Shown here piece by piece: positions 1 to 12,385 of a DNA stretch of 64,000 nucleotides. Positions within the stretch are counted from its first letter, which is position 1; every line of letters begins with the position of its first letter. The stretch covers positions 43,022,847 to 43,086,846 of the forward strand of contig CM051024.1 of the NCBI GenBank assembly GCA_027627225.1, in the 5' to 3' direction. Under the pieces are notes generated by a model, which ran no database searches, was not told where the DNA came from, and worked only from the letters and a program-made list of their open reading frames with translations. Source of the DNA: Congeria kusceri. Its lineage: Eukaryota > Mollusca > Bivalvia > Myida > Dreissenidae. The position numbers and the translations under genes are program-made.

Positions 1-39
1 CAGTCTTCTGACTTCCTAGAGTGTGTTCGTGGGCTACTT

Positions 40-192
40 TTAATGTTGTATTGGTAATGTTGGTCGAAGACATCCCGCCAAAAGTTGTCCATTACATTTT
101 GTACAGTACCATTTGAAGGCCAGAATATACACCGACCAGATGTTGCCACATCGATCAATTATAACCACATCTGATTTTCCAGTTCTTCCGAC
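40..192 (-). CDS. Exon-like open frame, unidentified (weak)
   Basis: On the minus strand the frame is open from 213 to 43 and ends in TAA at 42-40. A possible splice acceptor (ATTCAG) ends at 192, so an exon could run 191-40. Visible features are two cysteine pairs of zinc-ribbon spacing style, in the segments DRCGNIW and KWYCTKCNG. No start codon lies in the frame. It could be the last exon of a gene or a decayed transposase fragment. I do not recognise the family. Chance open frames of about 57 codons are not rare, so this is a lead only. Confidence 0.2.
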   Translation of the reverse strand, partial: VGRTGKSDVVIIDRCGNIWSVYILAFKWYCTKCNGQLLAGCLRPTLPIQH

Positions 193-213
193 TGAATTTG
201 TGATATGAATTTT

Positions 214-954
214 TTATTATTGTATTTGTTGACGCCAGCACCATTTCTTTAAAGTAACAACATAACTCCAGATTTAGCACTTTAAGCATTTCTACATGCA
301 GATAAAATAGTAATTGGTACTTGCCTTCAAAATATGCTAGGTATCGTCATGTTATAGTTGTTATAATGCAGGAAAGACATACTCTGCAAAAATTAACATA
401 AAAATTGATTACAAAATAACTAATAAGGGAGATAATCATGTTTTTACAAAAACTGCCAATCAAAGAGCTAAATATTCATATCACATGGACTCGGGTTATT
501 ACTTTCATTCTATTATTCATAAATAACATACAAACAGTAATTATGTTCTCAAAATCTATAAACATTTTACAAATACTATTTTACTTGAGAAATAATACAT
601 TTGGAAGCAATTTTGTCGGCAATTTTGGATTTTTCAACTGGTGTTTTGTTTAAAATATTTGAAAAAATGTTTTCCATGGCGTTGCAAACAACAAATACAA
701 TGCATATGCTCAATTTGTTTTTGTTTTCTCATGTTTTCATGTAATTTAAAGGACAGATGTCGATTTTAAAATTTTGGCGGCCATCTTGGCAGCCATCTTG
801 GAAGCCATCTTGAATTAATCAAACTGCTCAATGATGACAAAGTTGCATCATTTGGTTTCTTAGAAGGGACAAGTTACAGGACCATTTTATGCAAAAACAT
901 TTTGTGCTTACTATTTTTGGGGGTCAGGGTACTATTTGGCATACCGACTAGTAG
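214..954. other. Low-copy AT-rich DNA, no gene seen
   Basis: No convincing exon, RNA gene or array is visible here. A 71-codon frame at 438-653 on the + strand is compositionally like translated AT-rich noncoding DNA and is not called. At 779-812 the motif GCCATCTTGG is repeated three times with small changes. Confidence 0.5.
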
Positions 955-3189
955 CTTCACCCAAAAGATGGGCTTATAGAAGGATAGTTGTATGTGACTT
1001 GACCCAAAGATAAACTTCAAGAAGGATTCGGCTTATACAAGTATATTTTATGTGGTTTGACCCAAAGAGGGACTTACACAAGAATAGCTGAATGTGGATT
1101 GACCCAAAAATGGGCTAATAGAAAGGTAGTTGTATGCAGTTTGACCCAAAAGATGGTCTTATAAAGGACAGTTGTATTTGGCTTGACCCAAAAGATGGGC
1201 TCAAAAAAGGATAGTTGTGTGTGGCTTGACCTGAAAGATGGACTTATAGAAGGATAGCTGTATGTGGCTTGACCAAAACGATGGACCTATAAAAGGATAG
1301 TTGTTTGTGGCTTGACACAAAAGATGGGCTGATAGAAAGATGGTTGTATTTGGTCTGATGGGTTAAACATACAGGTTGAACTCCAGCTGTTTGGTAGGGT
1401 TTTTTTTCAATCCCTGTATTTTGTTTATGCTTTTAGAAAGATAGAATTTGGTTTGAAAGCTTTTAAAGATGGGCTGATAGAAGGATTTAGGTATAAGGCT
1501 GCATTGGTTCACAATGGCCATGGAGACATATTTACTATGTGGTTTGAGGAGATCCATATATGGGTTTAAAGAGCAGAACAGCTGTATTTGATTGACTACG
1601 TTCAAAATATGGTCAAAAATACATCTGTATTTAGTTTGATGGGTTTACATCTGTATAATTATATTTGTTTGTATGGTTATATGGGCTTATAGAAAGATAG
1701 TCTTTGGTTTCAAAAGTTTAAAAGATGGGCTGATAGAAGGATTGCGGTAATGTCTGGATAAGTTGATATGTAAGTTTCACAATATTATCTAATAAACAAA
1801 AGTTTATTTTTTGGTTTGATAAGTTCAACATATGGATCGATGAGTGGAAAAGTTGTTTGTGGCTTGATCCAAAAGTTGGGCTCATAGAAGGATAGTTGTA
1901 TGTGGTGCGACCAAAAAGATGCACTTAAAGAAGGATAGTTGTATTGGGCTTGACCTAAACGATGGATTTATAGAAGGATAGTTGTATCTGGCTTGGCCCA
2001 AAGTTGAGCTTATAAAAGAACAGTTGTATTTCGCTTGACCCAAATAATGGGCTCGAAGAAGGCTGATAGCTGTATGTGGCTTGACCCAAAATATGGGATA
2101 ATTGATGGATAGTTGTATGTGACTTGACCCCAAAGATTTGTTAATTGAATGATATTTGTATGTGGCTTGACCCAAAAGATGGACATATAGAAAGGATAGT
2201 TGTTTGTGGCTTGATCTGAAAGATGGGCTGATAGAAAGATGGTTATCTTTGGTTTGATGGGTTAAACAAACAGGTTTGAAGACAGCCATATGGTAGTGTT
2301 TTTTTTAATTGTTGTAGTTTGTATATGCTTATAGAAAAATAGTATTTGGTTTAAAAGCCTTTAAAGATGGACTGATAGAAGGATTGTGGTATAAACATGT
2401 GGGTTTATAGAGCAGGACAGCTGTATTTGATTGGATACGTTCAAAATATTTGGTAATATAAAACATGTTTGTAGTTTAAAAGTTCAACATACAGATTAAT
2501 AGATAAATAGTTTTATTTGGTATGATCCAAAATCCCAATAGATGGGCTTATAGAAGATTTGGTCTAATAGTTTCATGAGTTCGGCCAAAAGACAGCTGTA
2601 TTTAGTTTGATAGGTTTATATCTTTGTAATTCTATTTTGTTGGTATGGTTATATGGGCTTATAGAAAGATATTGCTTTGTTTGAAGGTTTAAAAAATGTT
2701 CAAAATGTGGGATCATAGACGGATCTGTTTGTAGCTTGACCTAAAAGATGCGCTTAAAGAGGGATAGTTGTATTAGGCTTGACCCAAAAGATGGGTTTAT
2801 ATATAGATAGTTGTATGTGGCTTGACCCAAAGTTGAGCTCATAAAAGAACAGATCTATTTGGCTTGACCCAAAAATTGACTCATAGATGGATAGTTGTAT
2901 GTGGCTTGACCCAAATATGGGCTCGTAAATGAACAGTTGTATTTTGCTTGACCCTAATGCTGGGCTCAAAGAAGGCAGATAGTTGTATTTGGCTTGGCCC
3001 AAAAGATGGAATTATAGATGGATAGTTGAATGTGACTTGACCCAAAAGATTGGCTCATAGAAAGATATTTGTATGCGGATTGACCTAAAAGATAGGATTA
3101 TATAAGGATAGTTGTATTTGGCTTTACTTAAAGATGGACTTAAAGAAGGATAGTTTTATTTGTTTGACGCAAAATATTGGTATATAGAA
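955..3189. repeat. 43-bp-monomer satellite, segment 1
   Basis: Diverged tandem copies of a roughly 43-bp unit are visible. The unit contains GGCTTATAGAAGGATAGTTG followed by a TATGTGGCTTGACCCAAAA-like half. Between runs of simple monomers lie longer blocks (for example 1320-1860 and 2230-2700) made of strongly diverged monomers. These carry fixed landmarks such as GACAGCTGTTTG, CACAATATTATCTAATAAA and GATAAGTTCAACA, which recur in the same order elsewhere, so the array has higher-order structure. Short open frames on the minus strand (repeating FGSSHIQLS-type words) are by-products of a period near 42-45. No coding role is supported. Confidence 0.9.
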
Positions 3190-3411
3190 CAAGAGGGCCA
3201 CGATGGCCCTAGGTCGCCCACCTGAGTAAAAGGCATCATAATGGCTTATAACCAGTGGGACAAATAGCTCTAAAGCACTTACCAGAGTATAAAGATCTGG
3301 GCCTTGCAGTTTCAGGAGAAGATTTGCATAGTCTATATAAACCATGTGACCAACAGGGCATGGCCACTTTCTACCCCAGGGGTTTAATTTGAACAATATT
3401 TGTTTCATTTA

Positions 3412-3700
3412 GATATCTCAATGGGTTCTCAAGTTATTGAGCGGAAACCGTTTTTTTATTTTTAGTATCAGTGACATTGATCTTGACCACACCCACCCCA
3501 TATGCAATCCCAATCGAGGTCTCCATATAAGGTATCTATGTATTAAGTTTAATTAAAATATCTCAATGCTTTCTCAAGTTATTGAGCTGAAACTATTTTT
3601 CTATTTTTAGTAACAGTGACCTTGACCCCACCCACCCCATTAGCAATCCCAAGGGAGTTCTTGCTATAAGGTATCTATGTATGAAGTTTCATTACAAAAG
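3412..3700. repeat. Two 143-bp tandem units inside element A
   Basis: The landmark GTTATTGAGC recurs about 143 bp apart (near 3434 and 3577). Each unit contains ACCCCA-rich and CTCAAGTTATTGAG parts. The unit is the same as in the larger blocks at 24,590-25,660 and 58,845-59,800, so element A combines two repeat families. Confidence 0.8.
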
Positions 3701-4545
3701 CGGTTTCAGAGGAGAAGAATTTTAAAATCATTGTGCCATTTACGTCTATATAAACCATGTGAGCCATGGGGCGTGGCCAGTTTTGACCCCATGGGAATCA
3801 TTTGAACAATCTTTGTAGAGGATCACTATACAACATTATTTACCAAATATGAAACCTCTGGGCATGCGGTTTCAGAAAGGAAATTTTTTAAGTCATTTTG
3901 CTATTTATGTCTATATAAGCATTAAGACCCCCGGGGTGTGGCCAGTATTGACCCAAGAGGCATCATTTGAACAATCTTTGTAGAAGACCACCATACAATG
4001 TTACATACCAAATATAAGACCTCTGGGCCTTGCGGTTTCAGAGGATTAGATTTAAAAATCATTTTGCTAATTAAGTCTATAAACCATGTGACACCGGGGT
4101 GTTGCCAGTTTTGACCCCAGGGACATCATTTGAACAATCTTTGTAGAGGACCACTATACAATGTTACAAACCAAATATGAAACCTCTAGGCCTTGCGGTT
4201 TCAGAGAAGAAGATTTTTAAAGTCATTTTGCTATGCCAGTCTATATAAACCATGTGACCCCAGGGCGTGGCCAGTTTTGACCCCAGTGGCATCATTTGAG
4301 CAATCTTTGTAGAGGACCACTATACAATGTTACATACCAAATATGAAACCTCTGGGCCTTGTGGTTTCAGAGAACAAGATTTTTAAAGTCATTTTGCTAT
4401 ACAAGTCTATATAAACCATGTGACCCCCGGGGCGTCGCCAGTTTTGACCCCAGGGGCATCATTTGAACGATCTTTGTAGAGGACCACTAGAAAATGTCAC
4501 ATAACAAATATGAAAGCTCTAAACCTTGTGGTTTCAGAGAAGATT
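3700..4545. repeat. 165-bp tandem core of element A, about 5 units
   Basis: The landmark CCAAATATGAAACCTCTGGG (or close variants) recurs at 3843, 4008, 4171, 4337 and 4503, giving spacings of 163-166 bp. Each unit also carries a GGTTTCAGAG word and a TTTTGACCCC word. The units align in part with the 165-bp units of element B at 62,410-63,300. Confidence 0.85.
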
Positions 4546-4781
4546 TTTAAAATTTTCACTTTTAAACATTTTTTTAGCTCATGTGACCTACATATGCAGC
4601 GGATAAGAACGATTAGAACAATTTTGAAAGATGGTCAACCAAGGATCATTCCTATAAAGTTTGGTGAAAATCTGCCCAGCAGTTCAGGAGATGTTCTTTG
4701 AATGAAAATGTTGACACACAACGGACAAAAGGCGATCCTAAAAGCTCACCATGAGCACGTTGTGCTCAGGTGAGCTAAAAA

Positions 4782-7571
4782 AGTTGTATGTCACTTGACC
4801 CAAAAGATGGGCTTATAGCAGGAATAACTGTACGTGGCCTGGCCCATAATGTTGGTTTGCAGAAGGATAGAGATATGTAGCTGGCCCCAAAAGATGGACT
4901 TATAAAAGTGTAGCTGTATGTGCTTCGAACCAAAGAGGAACTTATGTAAGAATAGTTCAATGTGCCTCGACCCTAAAAATGGCCTCATAGAAGGATAGTC
5001 GTATGTTGCTTGACCTGAAACATGGGCTTTGAAAAGGACAGTTCTATTCGGGTTGACCCAAGAGATGGGCTCATAGAAGTTGATAGTTGTATTAGCCTTT
5101 TCCAAAAGATGGGTTTATAGAAAGATAGTTGTATTTGGCTTAACCCAAACGATTGGCTTATAGGACGATAGTTGTATGTGCTTACCAAAAGATGGTCTTA
5201 TAGAAAGATGGGCATTGAGGAGGATAGTTGTATGTGGCGTGACCAAAAGGATAGACCTATAGAAGGATAGTTGTTTGTGTCTTTACCCAAAAGATGGGCT
5301 GATAGAAAGATGGTTGTATTTGGTCTGATGGGTTAAACATAAAGGTTCAAAGTCAGCTGTTTGGTAGGTTTTTTAAATCCTTGTATTTTGGTGCTTTTTT
5401 TCATTGCTGTAGTTTGTTTATTCTGATAGAAAAATAGTATTTGGTTTGAAAGCTTTTAAGATTGGCTGATAGAAGGATTGTGCAATAAGGCTTCATAGGT
5501 TTACAATGGACATAGAAACAAAGTTACTTGGTGGTTTGAGGAGATTCACATATGGATTTATAGAGCAGGACAGCTGTATTTGATAGGATACGTTCAAAAT
5601 ATGGTTTTATAAAACATGTATGTAGTTTGATAAGTTCAACATACAGATTTATTGATGAATAGTTTTATTTGGCATGATCCAAAATCCCCAAAAGATGGGC
5701 TTCTAGTAGTATAGAGATATGTAGCTTGACCCAAAAGATGGGATTACAAAAGTGTAATTGTATGTGGTTTGACCCAAAGAGGGACTTGTACAAGAATAGT
5801 TAAATGTGGCTTGACCCAAAAACTGGCCTCATAGAAGGATAGTTGTACGTGGCTTGACCCAAAACAAGGGCTTATAAAAGGACAGTTCTATTTGGTTTGA
5901 CCCAGAAGATGGGCTCATACAAGTTGATAGTTGTATTTGCCTTTGTCCAAAAGATGGGCTTATAGAAAGATAGTTGTATGTGGCTTAACCCAAATGATAG
6001 GCTTATAGGACAATAGTTGTATGTGGCCTGACCAAAAGATGGACCTATTCAAGGATAGTTGTTTGTTTCTTGACCCAACAGATGGGCTGATATTTGGTTG
6101 TATTTGGTCTGATGGGTTTAACATAGAGATTCAAAGCCAGCTGTTTGGTAGGTTTTTTTAAATCCATAAAATTTTGTTTAAGCTTATAGAAATAAAGTAT
6201 TTGGTTTGAAAGTTTGTAAAGACGGGCTGATAAAAGGATTGTTGCTATAAGGCTTTATAGGCTCACAATGGACATAGAAAAATAGTAACTATGTGGTTTG
6301 AGGAGATCCGCACATGGGTTTATAGAGCAGAACAGCTGTATTTGATTTGAAAGGTTCAAAATATGGTCATATAAAATATGTTTTTGTTTGATCAGTTCAA
6401 CATATAGATTTAAAGATGGATACTTTTATTTGGTATGATCCAAAATTCTCAAAAGATGGGCTTATAGAAGGATGATTTTATTTGTTTGATCTTTTCAAGA
6501 TATGAACCAAAAAACAGCTTTATTTAGTTTGATAGATTTAAATCTTTGATATAAGGATTGTGAAATTGGCCTTGATATGTTCATATGTATGGTTCACAAT
6601 ATTATCTAATAAAGAAATGTTCATTTCTGGTTTGATAAGTTCAACATATGGATTGATGAGAAGGAAAGTTGTATATGTCTTCACCCAAAAGGTGGGCATA
6701 TAGAAGGATAATTGTATTTTGTGTGATGGGTTCAACATATGGGCTCAAAACCCTAAAGATAGACTTATGGAAGGATAGTTGTATGCGGTATGACCCAAAA
6801 GGTGGGCTTTAGAAGGACAGTTGTAGTTGGCTTGACCTAAAAGACGAGCTTATGGAAGGATTTGGTTCGAGAGGTTTAACAAATGGGCTGATAGAAGGTT
6901 TGGTATATCGGCCTTGAGATGTTCATATGAAAGGTAATATTATCTAATAAGGAAAATGTAATGTTTATTTTTGGTTTAATAAGTTCAACATACGGATTGA
7001 TGAGAACGATATTGTATATGGCTTGACCTAAAATGTGGGCATATAGAAAGATAATTGTATTTGGTGTGAAAAATATAGGGAGATAGAAGAATAGTTGTAT
7101 GTGGTTTGAGCCAAACGATAGGCTAATAAAATAATTGTTGTATTTGGTCTGTTGGGTTAAACAGGTTGAAAGACAGCTGATTGATAGGTTTGTAAAGCCT
7201 TGTAGGTTGTTTTTTACTTCTAGAAAGACAGTATTTGATTTGAAAGGTTTAACAAATATGCTGATACAAAGATTGTGGTATTAGTCTTGATAGGTTCAAA
7301 ATGGACATAGAAACATAGTCAATATGTGGTTTGAGGAGTTCCACCTTTGGGTTTATAGAGCAGGACAGCTTCATTTGGTTTCATAGGTTCAAAATATGGT
7401 CTTATGGGCTGATAGAAAGATAGTATTTAGTTTGACAAATTTAAAAGATGGAATGATAGAAGACTTGTGATATTGGCTGGATAAGTTTCTATGTAAGTTT
7501 CACAATATTATCTCACAAAGAAACGTTCAGTTTTGGTTTGATAAGTTCAACACATAGATTGATAAGAAAGA
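4782..7571. repeat. 43-bp-monomer satellite, segment 2
   Basis: The same satellite resumes directly after element A. Runs of simple monomers (4783-5290 and 5695-6080) alternate with landmark blocks (5290-5690 and 6090-6660, among others). The order of diagnostic variants from 4783 to 5240 is repeated at 14,842-15,240, and a shorter form of it occurs at 5712-6000. No genes are seen. Confidence 0.9.
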
Positions 7572-7573
7572 TA

Positions 7574-8266
7574 CCGTAAATGTCCTTATTGACGCCCATG
7601 ACCTAATAGACGCGCATAGGGTATTTTTTGGTCCCGAAATATTTTTGGTTGATCTATTTTTTCGAAAATACAAAAAAAACTAACTTTAATTTCGATAGAA
7701 ACGATTAAATAGACCGCCATATTTATGTATCCAGAATTGCACAATATATAAATAAACCTATGCCCCACTATACGGGTTACACGCAACCATATATGATGCA
7801 AGTGAATGGGACCACAAGAATTCCTTACGATATTATGAAAATTTATTATAAGAACATGTAATAAGAGTTTGCGCACGCAAAGCAAGTTTCACGCTTCCCA
7901 CGTGGAGGTTTCAACAACAAGCGCTGTCAAAAGCAGTCAACCAGAATGTGCGTCTGCAGTGTCACATTTCATTAAGTCGATCATGTTAATATTTAAGACT
8001 GCACCATTGTGCATTATGTCGTGCGAGTGAGCTCATCGTGTCGATCGACGATATTAATTTAGACAACACCATCGTGAATTTTCTCTTGCGGACAAAGCCC
8101 TTCAGACGTATTTCGACTATACCAATGTGTATTACGTCATTGGAAATTGCGCATACATGAAAACTTGATTTCTGGATAATGGCAGAATTAACAAAAATGG
8201 CTCCATTTAAACGCGCAGGGGTCCTAAAATGATACGCGCACTGCGCATCAAAAAGGACATTTATGG
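7574..8266. mobile_element. TA-flanked MITE 1 (Tc1/mariner-type), 693 bp
   Basis: Terminal inverted repeats of 22 bp with three mismatches lie at 7574-7595 and 8245-8266 (shared core CCRTAAATGTCCTTWTTGA). The dinucleotide TA flanks both ends (7572-7573 and 8267-8268). The surrounding satellite reads continuously across the equivalent unoccupied positions near 9040 and 17,050. A TA target duplication with short inverted repeats is typical of Tc1/mariner-group elements. No transposase frame is present; a 99-codon minus-strand frame at 7885-7586 shows no recognisable domain. The interior has higher GC than the satellite. Confidence 0.85.
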
Positions 8267-11200
8267 TAGTTGTATGTAGCTTGATCCAAAAAAGACGGGC
8301 TCATAGAAGGATTGTTGTATGTGCCTTGACTCCAAAGATGGGCTCATAGAAGGGAAGTTGTATGTGGCTTGACCCAAAAGAGTGGGCTTATAAAAATATG
8401 ATTGTATTTGCTCTGATGGGTTAATCATAACGTTGCAAAGACAGCTGTTTCATAGGTGTTTTAAATCATTGTATTTTGATTATGTTTATAGAAAGATAGT
8501 ATTTGGTTTGAAAGGTTTAACAGATGGGCTGATAGGAGGACTGTGGTATTAGGCTTGATAGGTTAAATATGGACACATAGTTACTATGTGGTTTGAGGAG
8601 ATCCACATATGGGTTTAACAAGAGGAGGAAAGCTGTAGTTTGTTTCGTAGGTTCAAAATATGGTCTTATAAAATAATGTTTGCTTTTATTTTGTAAGTTC
8701 AACATATAGATTTATAGAAGGATAGTTTTATTTGGTATGCTCCAAAAGCCCCTCAAAAAGATGGGCTTATAGCAGGACGATTGCATTTTGGCTAATGGTT
8801 TCAAGATATGGGCCAAAATACAGCTTTATTTAGTTTAAAAGGTTTAAATCTGTGTAATTCTATTTTGTTTGTTAGATAGTTAGTATTTGATAGAGAGATA
8901 GTATTTAGTTTCAAACGTTTAAAAGATGGAATGATAGAAGGATTGCGGTATTGGCTGGATAAGTTCATATGTAAGTTTCACAATATTATCTAATAAAGAA
9001 ACGTTCATTTTTGGTTTGATAAGTTCAACACATCGATTGATAAGAATGATAGTTGTATGTGGCTTGATAAAAAAAGACGGGCTCATAGAAGGATTTTGTA
9101 TGCGCCTTGACCCATAAGATGGGCTCATATAAGGAAAGTTGTATGTGGCTTGACCAAAAAGAGTGGGCTTATAAAAGTATGATTGTATTTGGTGCGATTG
9201 GTTAATCATAAAGTTGAAAGGCAGTTGTTTGATAGGTGTTTTAAATCCTTGTATTTTGTTTATGTTTATAGAAAGATTGTATTTCGGTTCGAAAGGTTTA
9301 ACAGATGGGCTGAAGGATTGTGGTATTAAGCTTGATAGGCTTAAATGGACATAGAAACATAGTTACTACGTGGTTTGATAGGTTCAATCTGTGTAATTCT
9401 ATTTTGTTTGTATGGATATATGGGCTTATAGAATGATAGTATTTTGTTTGAAAGGTTTGAAAGGTGCAGACTGACTGACGGGTTGTGGTATTATGCTCTA
9501 TGGGTTCAAAATAGGCATACAGTAGCATAGTTGTATTTGGTTTGAGGAGATCAATGAATGGGCTTATAGAGGGATAGCTGTATTTGATTTGAAAGGTTCA
9601 ACATATTGTCTTAAAAAGAATGTTCATTTCTTCGATTTATAAGTTAAGCATTTGGACCTAAAAAAGGACAGTTGTATGAGGCTTGACCCAAAAAATTGGT
9701 ATATAGAAGAATAGTTGTATGTGGCTTCGCAAAAGAGAAGGGCTCATCAATGAATAGTTCTTGGTTTGACCAAAAATACGGGTTCATAAATTGACCCCAA
9801 AGACGAGCTCATAAAAGTTTTTTATTTCTTGTACTTTGTATATACCTATAGAAAGATATTAATTGGGTTGAAAGTTTTAACAGATAGGCTGATAGAAGGA
9901 TTGTGGTATTAGGCTTGATAGGTTAAAATGGACATAGAAACATAGTTACTTTGTGGTTTGAGGTGATCCACATTTGAGTTTATAGAGCACGACAGCTGCA
10001 TTGAATTTGATGGGATCAAAATATGGTCTTATAAAATATGTTTGTTTTTTGTTTGATCAGTTAAACATAAAGATTTATAGACTGATAGTTTTATTTGGAA
10101 TGATCCAAAAGTCCAAGAGATGGTCTTATTGAAGGATGATTGTATTTGGTCGGATGATTTCAAGATATGGGCTAAAAGACAGCTGTATTTACTTGGATAG
10201 GTTTAAATCTTTGTAATTCTATTTTGTTGGTTTAGTTATGTGGGCTTACAGAATTATATTTTGTGGTTTGAAAGGTTTTAAAGACCTTGACCCAAAGATG
10301 AATTTAAAGGAGAATAGGTGTATCTGGCATGACCCAAAATATGGGCTTATAGAAGGACAGTTTTTGTGACTTGACCCAAACGATGGGCTTATAGAAGAAA
10401 TAGCTGTATGTGGCCTGACCCAAAAGATGGGTTTATAGAATAATAGTCATATGTGGCTTGGCCCATAAGATGGACTTATAAAAGTGTAGTTGTATGTTGT
10501 TTGACCCAAAGAGGGACTTAAACAAGGACAGATGAATGTGACTTGGCAAAAAATATGGGCTCATAGAAGGAGAGTTGTATGTACATTGACCCGAAAGATG
10601 GGCTCATAAAAGGATAGATGTATTTCCGTTGACCCGAATGATGGGCTCATAGAAGTTAATAGTTGTATCTGCCTTGATCCAAAAGATGGGCTTATAGAAG
10701 GATAGTTGTATGTGACTTGAATCAAAAGTGGGCTGATAGAATGATGGCTGTAGTTAGCGTGATCGTACAGTTGGGTTTGTAGAAGGATAGCTGTATGTGG
10801 CCTGACCCAAAAGATGGACTACAGAATAAAAGTGCTATGTGGTTTGACCAAAATGATGGTCTAATCGAAGGATAGTTGTATCAGACTTGACCCAAACGAT
10901 GGGCTTACAGAAAACTAGTTGGATGTGGCTTGTCTCACAAAATGGGCTTACTGAATGATAGTTGTATGTGGCTTGACCCAAAGATCGGCTCATAAAAGAA
11001 CAGTTGTATTTGTCTCAACGCAAAAGATGGGCTCAAAGAAGGATGGCTGAATTTGATTGACCTAAAAAATGGGCTTATAGAAGGATAGTTGTATTTTTCT
11101 AGACCCAAATGTTGAGCTTATAGAAGTATAATTTTGTATGTGACTTGACCCAAAAGTTGGGCTCAAGGAAGGATATTTGTATATGGTTTGGCCCAAAAGA

Positions 11201-12385
11201 TGGGCCCATAGAAGGGTAGTTGTATGTGTCTTGACCCAAAGATTGACTTAAAGAAGGATGGGTTTATAGATGGATTGATGTGTTGAGCTTGACCCAAAAG
11301 ATGGACTTGTAGTTAGTTGCATGTGGCTTGACCAAGATGGGCTTACAGAAGACATTTGTCAATGGCTTGACCCAAAGATGGACTCATAAAGAAACAATTG
11401 TATTTTGCAAGGACCCAAAAGATGGACTCATAGAAGGCAGATAGTTGTACTTTGCTTGAAGCAAAAGGTGCGCATTTAAAAAAATAGTTGTATGTGACTT
11501 GATCTAAAAGATTGGCTCAACGAAGGATAGTTGTATGTGTCTCGACCCGAAAGAAGATAAATTGTATGTGTTTTGCACTAAAGATGGACTTAACGGAGGA
11601 TAGCTGTATTTGGCATGACCCAAAATACGGGTTTATAGAAGGACAGTTTGACCCACAGAGGGACTTGAATTATTGTATTATTGAATGTAGCTTGTCTCAG
11701 CAGTTGGGGTCATAGAAGGAAAGTTATATGTGGATTGACACAAAAGATTGGCTTATAAAAGGACAGATTTATTTGGCTTGACAAGAAAGATGGCTTTATA
11801 GAAGTCGATTGTTGTATTTGCCTTGATCCAAAAGTTGGGCTTTAATATAGAATGATAGAATGATAGTTGTATTATCCTACGCTGGACTGGCTGGACTGGC
11901 GAGCCAAAAGATGGGATTATAGAAAGATTTTTGTATGTGGCTTGACCTAAAAGACGGACTTATAGAAGGATAATTGTATGTGGCGTTGACCCAAAAGATT
12001 AAATATTGAAGTATAGTTGTATGAAGCTTGACCCAAAAGATGGGCTGATAGAAAGATGATTTTGTATTTGTTCTGGTGGTTTAAACGATTACATTCAAAG
12101 ACAGCTGTTTGATAGGTTTTTAAATACTTAATACTTATTTTTTTTTGCTTATAAAGAAAATATTTGTTTGAAAGGTTTTGAAGATTGTATGATAGAATGA
12201 TTGTGGCATTAGGCTTGATAGGTTCAAAATGGACATGGAAACGCAGTATGTGGTTTGAGGAGATCCACATATGAGTTTATAGAGCAGGACATCTGTGTTT
12301 GATTTGATAGGTTCAAACTATGGTCTTATAAAGATGTTTGTTTTAAGTTTGATTAGTGCAACATATAGATGTAAAGACGAATACT
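8267..12385. repeat. 43-bp-monomer satellite, segment 3
   Basis: Landmark blocks dominate 8400-10,270. A long run of simple monomers follows at 10,290-11,900, then another landmark block leads into the homogeneous 45-bp array. The stretch 8400-8660 closely matches 17,172-17,440, including the private variants TTAAATATGGACACATAG and AACAAGAGGAGGAAAGC. The stretch 9850-10,500 matches 19,735-20,380 in order. No genes are seen. Confidence 0.9.

Larger units (their letters stand above)
3190..4781 (+). mobile_element. Helentron-like non-autonomous element A
   Basis: The element starts CAAGAGGGCCACGATGGC and ends CTCAGGTGAGCTAAAAA. A subterminal inverted match links CACCTGAG at 3219-3226 to CTCAGGTG at 4765-4772. 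Just before the 3' end lies a perfect hairpin, GAGCAC-GTT-GTGCTC (4753-4767). The interior holds two 143-bp units and about five 165-bp tandem units, with no coding capacity. Short asymmetric subterminal inverted repeats, a 3' hairpin and a tandem-repeat core are the known architecture of Helentron-associated (HINE/pearl-type) elements. Assignment to that group is inference. Satellite flanks match an unoccupied paralogous site at 14,831-14,850, which fixes both ends to within a few bases. Confidence 0.7.

Noticed and set aside
3124..3408. A 94-codon minus-strand frame spanning the satellite/element A junction
   Set aside because: It crosses an insertion boundary, so it cannot be an old conserved gene.
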